From Clitoria ternatea (lineage: Eukaryota; Streptophyta; Magnoliopsida; Fabales; Fabaceae): a stretch of 64,000 bases of DNA. Both the position numbers and the translations under genes were made by a program. How positions within the stretch are numbered: position 1 is the first letter of the stretch; each line of letters begins with the position of its first letter. Below are positions 10,867 through 21,300 of this stretch, piece by piece. The stretch covers positions 23,606,001 to 23,670,000 of the forward strand of contig CM075673.1 in the NCBI GenBank assembly GCA_037962975.1, written 5' to 3'. The notes below the pieces were generated by a model that was given only the letters and a program-made list of their open reading frames with translations, searched no databases and was not told where the DNA came from.

Positions 10867-11540
10867 TTTCAGATATTGAAACGAGACACAAAGTATGGAA
10901 AGAAAGTGGTTACCTAAGGATGGATGAGGATAGTGAATTAAGATTCACAAAGGCAGACACGATAATCTTCTCGAAACTTTTGCAGAGGTTCGTCAAGAGA
11001 ATTAGAAGAAATGGTAACTGAGATTGCCAAATATGCCTTTTTCAGGGCATGAAAATTCAAATACCGACTCAAGGTACCTGTCGTTTACCCTCAAACGACT
11101 CCCCGTTTAGAGGGTTAAAATTGTCGTTTTTAACCCAAAGGCGCCAAAATGCCATCGTTTCGTCACAGAGCTTTCTAAATGGGCCTATTAAATCCAAATT
11201 CTAGGCCCAATAAGCCCCTAAGTGACGGTTATTAAGACATGCGCATTTAACGCAATAATGGCTCGCCCACGTGAGTAAAGACATTAAATATCCAATCATG
11301 GGGAACGTGGCCACCATTACCCGAATACCAAGGGTTGCGAAATTCAATAAACTTCTGAGATTCTCATTGTCCTAATCCGCCCTCAAGCGATCCATTACAA
11401 CGGAACCTTGTCCTCAGAGCGGATATTTACACATCGGTACGATTCCGAAATCCAGACGTACTACGATCGATATAGCTCATATGAGCAAATCTACTAATTC
11501 CTCACATAAGCTAGGGGGCTAGTAGAATACTGATGGTCTC
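10867..11540 (-). promoter_or_regulatory. Upstream region of aORF1 with a relict polypurine-like tract
   Basis: Noncoding sequence resembling the region upstream of aORF2, for example TTAAATATCCAATCATG near 11284 against TTAATGTCTAATCATG near 15904. It ends in CTCACATAAGCTAGGGGGCTAG near 11501, which matches the sequence directly before the 3' LTR (CTCACACAAGCTAGGGGAC near 16162). I infer that gene, promoter and tract were duplicated together. A possible leader-intron donor GGTAACC lies near 10910. No convincing TATA box was found. Confidence 0.55.
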
Positions 11541-11621
11541 TGATTTTGGATACGAAAATTGAATCCATACGATTGAGAAACATCCACCTCAATCCGCACT
11601 CTTATGATTGGAAAAATGTCT

Positions 11622-12440
11622 CCAGGACGGATGATCTCAATCACCTATTCTGTGATTCGATGATGCAACTCCTGGTACGAACAATTCCAATCATCATTCC
11701 AGGACGGATGATCTCAATCACCTATTCTGTGATTCGATGATGCAACTCCTGGTACGAACAATTCCAATCATCATTCCAGGACGGATGATCTCAATCACCT
11801 ATTCTGTGATTCGATGATGCAACTCCTGGTACGAACAATTCCAATCATCATTCCAGGACGGATGATCTCAATCACCTATTTTGTGATTCAATGATGTAAC
11901 TCCTGGTATGAACAATCTCATCATCATTCTTACGATGGAAGCTGTTGAAAACTGAGAACTATTCACTCAATTCGTACTCCTACGATTGAAAAGCATCTCC
12001 AGGACGAATTATCTAAATCACTTAATCTGTGATCTGACGATGTAACTCTTGATGTTGTGTACTGTTCCAGAACGGATATCCTCAGTCACCCATTATGTGA
12101 TCTGACGATGTAACTCCTGACGTTGTGTACTTGCCCAGGACGGATGATCTCAATCACCCATTCTGTGATCTGACGATGTAACTCCTGGCGCCATACACAC
12201 CTCAAGGACGGATGATCTCAATCACCTACTATGTGACCTGACGATGTAATTCCTGGTGTCGTACACATCCCCAAGACGGATGATCTCAATCACCTATGAA
12301 GTGATTCGACGATAAAACTCCTGGTACGAACAATTCCCATATGGAAATCTCTGAAAGTCAATCCGCACTTTCACTCTCAAGTGGTATTCTCCCAGGACGG
12401 ATATTCTTTATCACCTATTCTGTGATACAATGACATAACT
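11622..12440 (+). repeat. Tandem array of hairpin-forming repeats
   Basis: Four nearly identical 77-bp units start at 11622, 11699, 11776 and 11853. About six diverged units follow near 11999, 12067, 12134, 12204, 12271 and 12391, with periods of about 66-120 bp. Each unit has an outer inverted pair CAGGA/TCCTG and an inner stem of 5-6 bp around CTATTCT, for example AATCAC/GTGATT. Several diverged units keep the pairing with different bases. Small open frames across the array are not genes. Confidence 0.85.
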
Positions 12441-12942
12441 CCTGGCGTAGAAAAACTCCCATCATTATCCTTATGATGAAGGACTCAAAACACCACTTTC
12501 TTACACCTTTGCAGTTCCCCAAACTTGGAACAATACTCTTACAATGAACGACATAGTTTTCTCCAGTGAGAATAACATGAATAAAATACAGTCGTCTGTC
12601 CTGTTACACCACTCTACTAAACAGCGGATCGACCCATCTTTCCCCAAAAGAATTAAGGATCATGCCCCAAAGACAGGCACCTTCTTCTTAATACGCACTT
12701 GGGGACATGTATATATTTATCCGTTCTAAATTTTATTTGTTGTTTAATCTTCCGAGGCAGTTGTTTCAATCCGACCTCAAGGTTAATCATACAAAACGAA
12801 TTAGCAACGATTTAAATATACATGAAACGACGACGACAATTTTCTTCAATCAAAATTCATTCATTGAAAGTGAGATTACATATAATAGTTAAAAGCCGGA
12901 GTTGATCCCGGTACACAACTATACTTATAAATGAAAACAAAA
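12441..12942. other. Spacer between the repeat array and aORF2
   Basis: Noncoding. Near the end, AAGCCGGAGTTGATCCCGGTACACAAC (split at about 12893-12918) resembles TCCGGAGCTGATCCCGGAACACAGC near 8240, directly 3' of aORF1. So the duplicated antisense modules also share their 3' flank. Nothing else recognised. Confidence 0.5.
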
Positions 12943-15203
12943 CTATGGAGGAGGAATCTGTTCTTCAGTTTTCTGTGCCTCCTCAGCACCAGGCTCTTGT
13001 GCCCCTTCCTTTGGAACCTCCACAGGAGTCTCCCCTCCAGGAGCTTCAGTCCTTTCTTCAGAAGAGGGAACCTCAGACACAGGAAAGACATAATCCGGTC
13101 CCATAGTTTGACCCTCAGGAAGAGGAGGCAAACCATACAGGGACGTTGGGGGATCTTCGTGACGACCATCCACCACTGCGACTAACTTTCCCCATGGAAT
13201 TCATAGAACGGATCCATTCCATAAAGGTTAAGTTTCACAGTGGGGTTGCGGTAGAAAACTTGGCGTATAGCTAGGCCGAAGGATTCTTCGACAGCCCGGC
13301 TGCATATTTCAACAGCTTCTTCTCTCTCAGTTTTCGCTGTGGCCAATTCTCCCCGCAACTTGGACAGCTCCTCACTAGATCTTTCGGACTCCGCTTTCCT
13401 AGCCTTCAGTCCCTTAATCTCAAGGAGGAGCTTCTTCTCCCTTTGAGACCACTCCTCAGCAGCAGCTTTATTTTTATCCTGGCTGCTACGGAGTTCTTCC
13501 TCCTTCTCTACCAGTTTGCCTTCCGAGCCTTTGAGGTCGGCTTTAAGCTTGAGATTCTCTTTAGTCATGATATCTCCGAACTCCTTAGACTTGGCAAGAC
13601 GATCTTCCATCAGCTTGATGGTGGCTTTGTCTTTCCCTGAAGAAAGCTTGAGTTCTTCTAATTTGTCACTCAACTCTTCAACCTTATCGACGTTGTCAGC
13701 CAACTCGCTGACTGAGGAAAGCATTCCAGCGAGTTCGGTTAACTGCCACCTTCTGGCCTCGCACGCTCCTTTAATTTCTTTAGCATTGAGCGTAGGCCGG
13801 AGTTTGTACATTGGTGGTGGAAGAGTGGCTGGAGTAGAACCCTCATAGGAGAGGAAGGGGGTGAGAAACGAGTTGGTTGGGTAAGAGGTCGGCTTCGCCC
13901 CAGAAACCCCGACAGCAATTCCTTTACTTCCAGAGGGAGCAGCAGCTGCTTCCGAGGTTTCAACAGGCTTATCCTCCGGAGTTCTGCGCTTTTTGGACGG
14001 GCCTCCCACTGAGTCATTCTTAATTTTTCTCCTTCTTTCAGTGACCGGGGGCTGACCCGTGGCTGCGCCAGCATCGGATGAACCGCCCTCAGCCAGTGGA
14101 ATATCCCCTTCCGTATCCGAAGTCAAGATGATTAACTCGGGACGATCCTTTGTGGAGGCCCTGGGCTTAACTTCATTCTCACGGGCAATGGATTTACCCG
14201 CTGCCTTGAATCCCTTTAACCTGTTCATCTCAGGAGTCTCTTGTTCTATTTCACCTGCATGAACGAACACAAAATATTAGCAACTGCAAGATATTCTGTA
14301 AAGGAGAAAAGGTGAAATAAAATGATAATTACGCAAATAATCATCCCGGACTCCGCTTGAGCTACTTAACAAATGCCTACACGAAAAGACGTGACGACGT
14401 GTAGTGTGTGATTCGAGTGCGAACAACACTCTCGACGTTTCAGGAGACAGATCGGATTGATCAGTGTAGTACGCGTGGGAGCTCAAGAGAAAATGCTTAT
14501 GGGTCCAACTCAATGGAAATTTATCGACGCCCTCTTCATCCTTCCAAAATATTGGTTTGCCCTTCTTAATGGAGATGCGAGTGAAGTAGGTCTTAAACGA
14601 CTTCCCATCAACCTTTGCCGAATCAGTATAAGACTCAAAGTTCACAAAAGAACAGAGAGTCCGGAGTGTCACCAGACCAACTCCGCCCTGCTTATTCGCC
14701 CTTCGAACTACCTGGGTGTAGTAAAACAGCATCGCTACAGTTGGCGTGAAATTAAAATGTTCACCCAAGACCTCCAAAGCGCGGATGAGGCCCCAACCGT
14801 TGGGATGAAGTTGGGAGGGTGCACAGTTCAGAAACCTCAAAACACCCATCTGGAGTTCGGTTAATGGGAAGCGGACACCCAAATAATGAAAGATGAAGTC
14901 GTACATGTACACTGAACGATCGTTGGGGACGACATGGCATATCCGCTCTGTCGGAAGTGGTGCGTAAACCCTATACCACTTCTTTGTCTTTTCTTCCGCA
15001 TTGAGAGTGAACCTCGGCTGAATCCGGGATCCTTCCTCATCCGCATGACGGGAGGCCAAGTCCTTAAATTCACTAGACACCCAACAGAAAGGCCATTTAG
15101 CCTGAAGCTCCTCCCAATTCAGCCTCGAAGCAACAACGCTATAGAGACCTTCGGTTGTCTTCGAAATAGCAATATCTCCAGAAGTTCCTTCCCCAGTGGC
15201 CAT
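12943..15203 (-). pseudogene. aORF2: second antisense gene, tandem paralog of aORF1, frameshifted near the end
   Basis: Exon 1 is 15203-14333, the intron 14332-14255 (78 bp, GTAATT...CATGCAG), exon 2 from 14254 downward. It shares with aORF1 the block YDFIFHYLGVRFP...CAPSQLHPNGWG, the FESYTDSAKVDGKSFK segment, the intron position, a Lys/Glu-rich coiled coil (about 13330-13740) and the tail SFGLAIRQVFYRNP...DPFYEFH. It starts at MATGEGTSGD and lacks the roughly 95-residue Arg/Ser-rich N-terminus of aORF1. At about 13190 two bases are missing relative to aORF1, ending the frame at 13182; the original frame continues at 13176-12943 (NGRH-like segment DGRHEDPP, then LPPLPEGQTMGP and a Pro/Glu-rich end). 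It belongs to the PF04195-type family; role unknown. Confidence 0.83.
14255..14332 (-). other. Predicted intron of aORF2
   Basis: Starts GTAATTATC after ...DDYLR and ends CATGCAG before GEIEQETPEM. It is at the same place as the aORF1 intron, so it predates the duplication. Its retention implies that these genes are transcribed from their own promoter: introns in the genomic RNA sense would need the opposite splice signals. Confidence 0.75.
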
Positions 15204-16170
15204 TTGGATTGTCTAAACCGAACTCCTTAATCTATGATAAGAAATAATATGTCGTCAGAAAGATGTAATCATTACTCACTGTATTTTAAAAGCAACTACA
15301 ATCAGAGGACGACTCTGAGAAGGGAAAGGTCACTTTCCACAGTGAGTAAGATCCCCTTTCTGAGCGACACGACTCAGTCTTAGGAAGAATCACAAGGATT
15401 CTTCCCCATGACTATTAGGGTTGCGAGAAACTGATCTCCCCCCTAAATAAAGCCTACTTTCTTTAACTAAGAGTAGCAAACCAAAACAAGACGAGAGCAA
15501 CAAGGAAGAAATAGTTACCTCAGATGACAACGATGAATATGAGGAACGAGGAAACCCTCGTAATGTAGGCAGCAAACTTCCTTGCAAAATTTCTGCAGAG
15601 TTTCGTTGAGAAAATAGATGCGAGTGAAACTCAGAATCCACTAAGTGTTTCTTTTATAAGAAACGAAGAGGTTCGATTACTCACTCTGGAAGTTGTGTCG
15701 TTCTCGGTTAAACGCATTGCTTCACAAACGAAATGACACAACCGTTCCAAATTCATGGGCGCCAAAACAATAGCAATTCAACAAAGGGCCTATCTACTGG
15801 GCCCAAAAGTTTCAAAAATTTTAGGCCCATTAAACCCAAAACGACGGTTAATGAGATTTCCACCTCAGGTGCAATAATTGCTTGCCCACGTGATTAAAAG
15901 CATTAATGTCTAATCATGCAACGCAATTCGCGCTTTACAGCCGTTACACGAACTTCAAGAGCTTTCAATTCCAATAAACTCTTGAAATTCTCGTACAACG
16001 AGTCTTTGTCTGAATCCGCTGTGACGACATCGACAGACCGTATCTCTTAATCTGAGAACGGTCCTTTATGAATAAATGCTAAGGAACGATTTAACACATA
16101 AGTTCACCGGTATTCAGACCTCTCGCAGGTTAGGTAGCTTATGTGAACAACCGCTCAGTCCCTCACACAA
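15204..16170 (-). promoter_or_regulatory. Upstream region of aORF2 with candidate TATA box
   Basis: CTTATAAAAG on the minus strand (plus positions 15651-15660) is a good TATA box about 450 bp upstream of the aORF2 start. A leader-intron donor GAG/GTAACTATTTC lies near 15517 and an acceptor GGTTTAG just before the ATG. Both are inferred from sequence only. Confidence 0.5.
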
Positions 16171-16183
16171 GCTAGGGGACATA
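16165..16183 (+). other. Polypurine-tract region of element A
   Basis: AAGCTAGGGGACATA directly before the 3' LTR contains the purine run AGGGGA, where plus-strand DNA synthesis would start. It is short for a polypurine tract. A similar AAGCTAGGGGGCTAG occurs internally near 11508. Confidence 0.5.
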
Positions 16184-16914
16184 TGATCCGGTCTCAATAC
16201 CGGTATCCGACCTGCAAGGCATATTTCAACGTCTTTGTCAAGACATCAACGTGTAACCAGTGTCATCGGTATACATCCGGACTGTAATTCCGTATCAGGC
16301 GTTCTCCCTATACCGGTTGTTCAGGATAACACCATGACATCGGACAATACACACGTCACTGTGCTAAAGACAAGGATAATTGCTACAGGGATCGATCAAT
16401 AATTCCCTGCACTACGAGCCAAATTCTGCTCACGGGAATGGTCAACTTGTTCCCTAATCCTAGTCTATATTCTCTATGCTCAATATAAAATAGCCACTTG
16501 ACCCAATCATGCTGGTAAGTGCGCAATATAATAATGCTAATGGGAGTTAGTGGTTCCCCACTAACGAGTCCTCGAAAAACGAGCCAATCAGGTATATGAA
16601 CTCATTTCAATAATGAAGTGAGGGATCTTTTAACTGATTCTATACATGATTACTCTCAAAAAATACATTCCTTACTTGGAATATGATCACTGACTTGAGC
16701 GTCGGAGAATCATTGCAGGTGACACCACCATTCGCCCACTTCAACGCGTTAGGTCGGTGTGAAGGACCTCCAGAACGTCCAGTCCGCTCTCTCCGCTCAA
16801 GGACAACGGATACCTACACCGGATACTCATACATCCGGTCTCCTATACGGTATTTACATACTGTTTGTGACTGACTTGAGTCCGGATCTCTAGACCCCGG
16901 TTCAGGACAGACCA
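16184..16914 (+). repeat. 3' LTR of element A
   Basis: 731 bp, TGATCC...GACAGACCA, same length as the 5' LTR with about ten differences, nearly all C/T or A/G, as expected from deamination of methylated cytosine. It is followed by the ATAAT target duplication. Confidence 0.93.
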
Positions 16915-16919
16915 ATAAT
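16915..16919. repeat. Right target-site duplication of element A (ATAAT)
   Basis: Second copy of ATAAT, directly after the terminal CA of the 3' LTR. Element B sequence continues from here. Confidence 0.93.
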
Positions 16920-18358
16920 ATCATCGTTCCGGATTTGTACATGCGAGATGAAGAACGGATAGGAGTATATAACTATCATTTTTCATGTATAGGTGTTTTG
17001 ATAGCCAAAGACTTGATTTGACAGGAGAGATAGAGCATCTTTTTGTCAAATGTGAGTAATAAAAGCCTGGTAGAAATCATATTTTGCTTTTCAAAGGTCA
17101 GGCCTTTTGGTCGTAAATACCATGATAAAGAATAGCCGTTGTGGGTAAACATGCTATTGTCATGAGAACGGCTTGTAATGTTAATCTTGAGGGGAAGTGA
17201 TAATGAGATCGTTTCGGTAAGAATTCATTCCCCAAGATATTCGTTTGACTATTAATACTGTCCCCTAGTATTATTGGGTGAGCAGTACTTTGCACAAACT
17301 CTGAGTGATGTTTCCACGTGAGAGTTTTTTGAGAGTGAGGATTTCGGGTAGAGATTCCTCTGCTTGACGATTGCGAATATAAATACTTCCGACTGAAAGG
17401 TTCCGGGTGAATATGCCTCAGATTGTGGCATACCCGAATGAATTATTTTTGGGTCGGAGTTTGCGAGTCAGACTTCAATTGAAGAATTGATGACTCAGAG
17501 TTTAAAGCTATAAAACTTCCAAATAAAGAACTTTAAAAGAGAGTATTAATTTGGAGTTCAGTATAACTTACTTGTTGCGTTTGGAGTTCGGTTTGGTCCT
17601 ACAATCCATATCGTATTTGGTGTTCGGTTTAATCCTACTAACCGTTCTTCAATGGGTTTTTTGGTTTTACCCAATGACAATTCTTCACCGACGTTCGGTC
17701 AATCCTACTAGTCGTACTCAGAGTTCGGTTTAATCCTACAATCCGAGACTTCAACGCGGGGTTCGGATCAGGGCTAGTCCTGAACCTACTGCGCCCGTTA
17801 CTTGGGGTTCAGCGTGGTCTTGAAGAAGAACCAGCTTACTGCGCCCAAGCCTTCAATACGGTGTTGGGTTATACCCTTTTACCGCTCTTAGAATGGGGTT
17901 CGGTTCAATCCTACAACCCATTTCCTGAGGTTCGGTTTAATCCTACAGCCCAGGTCTTCACCGGTGTTCAGCCAAACTTACTAACCGTACCCAGAGTTCG
18001 GTTTAATCCTACAATCCGGGCCTTCAGTTACTTAGACACACTCGAGGAGTTACATCATCAATTACGGAATGGGTAATTGTGATCATCCGTCCTGAGTATG
18101 CTCTTGTGCGCCACACATATTTGAGGAGTTGCATCGTCAACCACAGAATAAGTAGTTGAGATCATCCGTCCTGAATACGTTTTTGTACGCCGGACAAACT
18201 GAAAATCACAGCATAAGAAAAACTCGAAAGAGTTAAGTTGTTGTGAGAGATTCTTATTAAATCAAAAATAAGAATTACAATGAAAGCGTAGCTAGGAAAA
18301 TAATTTCTCCAGTATTCAATCAAAAATGAGGATAGGAGAATGTGTATTGCTCCACCAG
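16920..18358 (-). other. Noncoding spacer of element B 3' of pol
   Basis: Inverted near-copy of about 6682-8124, with the GGATTAAACCGAAC motif field (about 17555-18030) and the two hairpin repeats (about 18035-18170). No protein-coding gene seen. Confidence 0.8.
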
Positions 18359-21300
18359 CTAGCTATAGTAGATGCGCAAGTTTTGGGTGTTCCACTTATT
18401 CCGGATTGGAGTGCCATCAAGGTTCTCAAGGCGGTAAGAGCCTTTGCCAGTAACCTCGGATACCCTGTATGGGCCTTCCCAATTTGGGGCTAGTTTGCCT
18501 TGATGAGCAAATTTGTTCCCTATACTTGCTTTTCTCAAAACCAAATCTCCGACGTTGAAAGTCCTTGATTGAACTCGCTTGTTGTATCGGAGAGCAACTT
18601 TGGTTTTGATAGCTTGGTCCCTGACAAATGCATCTTCTCTGAGTTCTTGTATGACATCCATTTCTGTCGCCAAATTAGCATTATTAGACGCTTCAGAGAA
18701 GTATTTGACCCTTGTGGAAGCAATCTGTAGTTCCACGGGTATCATTGCCTCTACCCCGTATGTCAGGCGATATGGGGATTCGTTAGTAGATGAATGAGGC
18801 GTTGTCCGGTATGCCCACAGGACGTGGCATAGCTGGTCTGTCCATCCGCCCTTGGCTTCACCAAGGCGTTTCTTTAGTCCTTTCAGCACTTCCCTGTTGG
18901 CCACTTCAGCTTGGCCGTTAGTTTGGGGATGTTCAACGGATGAGAATATCTGGGTTATTCCTAACCCTTCAAGTAAATCTGTGAATTTTCTGTCCGTGAA
19001 CTGGGTGCCATTATCTGTGACAATCCGTGCTGGGACCCCGAACCGTGTTATAATGTTTTCATACATGAAACGACGAGTTCGGGCTGAAGTAATATGTACC
19101 ACCGGCTCTGCTTCTATCCACTTAGTGAAATAGTCGACCCCTACAATGAGATATTTGATGCCCCCAGGAGTAGTTGGAAAGGGGCCCAGAATATCCAATC
19201 CCCATTGGTAGAAGGGCCATGGAACAGCGGATGTGAAGAGTTCTTCCACCGGTGTGTGGTGAAGGTTGGAGAATTTTTGGCAAGCATCGCATTTTTTAAC
19301 GAAGTCAATGGAGTCCTGCTTCATCGTGGGCCACCAGTATCCAGCCCTGAGGATTTTTCGCATTAAGCTTCTTCCTCTGGCATGATGTCCGCATTGTCCT
19401 CCATGCACTTCCTCCATTACGTCTTGCACCTCATTCTCCTTGAGACAAATCAAATAGGGCACAGAGAGCGCCCTTCTGTAAAGATTACCATCAATCATAG
19501 TGAAGTATGGTAATTCCCTCCTTATCCTCGTCTTTTCCTTCTCATCCGTAGGCAGCTGTCCATCGGCCAAATAACGGATGTAGGGGGCCATCCATGTATC
19601 TCCGTAAAGAGAGTTTGTCATTATGGCATTTAGAGAAGGGAAAAGAGGAATGCTGGGCGACGTTAGTGTGCTTTGAACCAGTGTAGTTGTGCTACCTGGT
19701 CGTTTGGTGCTTGCTAATCTGGAGAGTATATCCGCTCTAGTATTCTCTTCGCGTGGAACATACTTGAATTCCATTTTCGAGAATTTCTCTCTCAACTCGT
19801 TGACACAGTTCAAGTATAATTGGAGTTGAGGTTCACGAGCCTGATAATCTCCTAAGATTTGTGAAATCACCAGTTGTGAATCGCTGCAGAGCGTCGCCTC
19901 AGAAGCTCCGATGTCAATTGTAGCTCTCAGTCCGGCCAAACAAGCTTCGTATTCAGCTTGGTTGTTGGAGGTTTTGAAATTAAAACGAAGGGAGATTTCC
20001 AGGTGTACTCCGTCATCACTTTCTAGAACTACACCTGCTCCAGAGCCTCTTTGGTTCGATGAACCATCAACATAAATGGTCCAATGGACACGAGGGGAAT
20101 CTGGATCAGTCCCTGTCATCTCCACAATAAAATCAGCCAGGACTTGAGCTTTAATGGCGCTTCGGGGTTCGTAGGATATATCAAACTCAGAGAGTTCGAT
20201 AGACCATTTGATCATCCTCCCAGCGAGGTCGGGCTTAATCAAAACAGAGCGGAGTGGTAAATCCGTTCTTACTATGATTGGATGGGCGTGAAAGTACGGA
20301 CGCAGCCGTCGAGAGGCCCAAACAACAGCGAGGGCGGCCTTTTCAATTTTTTGATACCGGATTTCAGCACCTTGTAAAGTTTTGCTAGTGAAATAGACCG
20401 GTCTCTGTCCGTCGGGAGTTTCTTTTATCAAGGCAACGCCCAAAGCTTCATCTGAAATAGCCAAGTATAGGATGAGTGTGTCTTCGGGGTCAGGCTTTGT
20501 GAGAATGGGAGGCTTGGACAACACCTCCTTAAGCTCTTGGAATGCTTTCTCTTGTTCCTGTCCCCACTCGAATTTCTTGGACTTTTTCAGTATCTTATAC
20601 AGAGGGAGGGATCTATGAGCCATCTTTGGCATGAATCGTGCCAAAGCTGCCACTTTGCCATTCAGGGATTGGACTTCTCTGAGATTCTTTGGACTTTGCA
20701 TGTCTAGAATCGTTTGGCATTTCCCTGGATTGGCTTCAATACCGCGTTGAGTTAACATGAAACCCAAGAACTTCCCAGCAGGGACAGCGAAGGTGCATTT
20801 CATTGGGTTTAGCCTCATGTTAAATTCTCTCAAACGGGTGAATACTTGGCGTAGGTCTTCAATATGATCACCTCCAACCGGTGTCTTGGCTATTATATCA
20901 TCGATGTAGACTTCAACAAGTTTGGTATGCATACCTTCGAAAACCTTGTTGATCATACGCTGATATGTTGCCCCAGCATTTTTCAGGCCAAAGGGCATAA
21001 CTGTATAGCAAAAGACACCGCGATCATTTATAAAGGCTGTCTTTTCTTGATCCTCCTCGCACATCAGAATCTGGTTGTAACCTGAATAAGCATCCATGAA
21101 GCTTAGGTATTGATAACCAGAGGAATCATCTACCATCCGATCTATATTAGGAAGAGGATAAGGATCCTTTGGACAGCAGCGGTTGAGGTCCACATAGTCA
21201 ACGCACATTCTCCATTTGCCATTGGACTTATGGACCATCACCACATTCGAGAGCCAAGAGGAATAACGGATCTCTTTGATAAATCCGGCCTTCAGCAATT

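Larger units (their letters stand above)
397..16914 (+). mobile_element. Element A: complete Tat-lineage Ty3/gypsy LTR retrotransposon, 16.5 kb
   Basis: Two 731-bp LTRs in direct orientation (397-1127 and 16184-16914) begin TGAT and end ACCA and are flanked by the 5-bp direct repeat ATAAT (392-396, 16915-16919). Between them lie a primer binding site, gag-pol on the + strand, repeat-rich spacers and two antisense genes. Pol carries two RNase H domains, which with the antisense extra genes is known for the Tat lineage (Grande, Retand, Ogre group). Comparing the LTRs by eye I count about ten substitutions, nine of them transitions, so the insertion is fairly recent. A sits inside element B, a member of the same family on the opposite strand. 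Its gag is broken, so it is unlikely to move by itself. Confidence 0.93.

Noticed and set aside
11622..12440. CRISPR-like array
   Set aside because: Eukaryotic retrotransposon context; the units are contiguous tandem repeats without unique spacers.
12876..13185. Overlapping small frames on both strands at the end of aORF2
   Set aside because: One is the true frame of aORF2 after its 2-base loss; the others are shadows.
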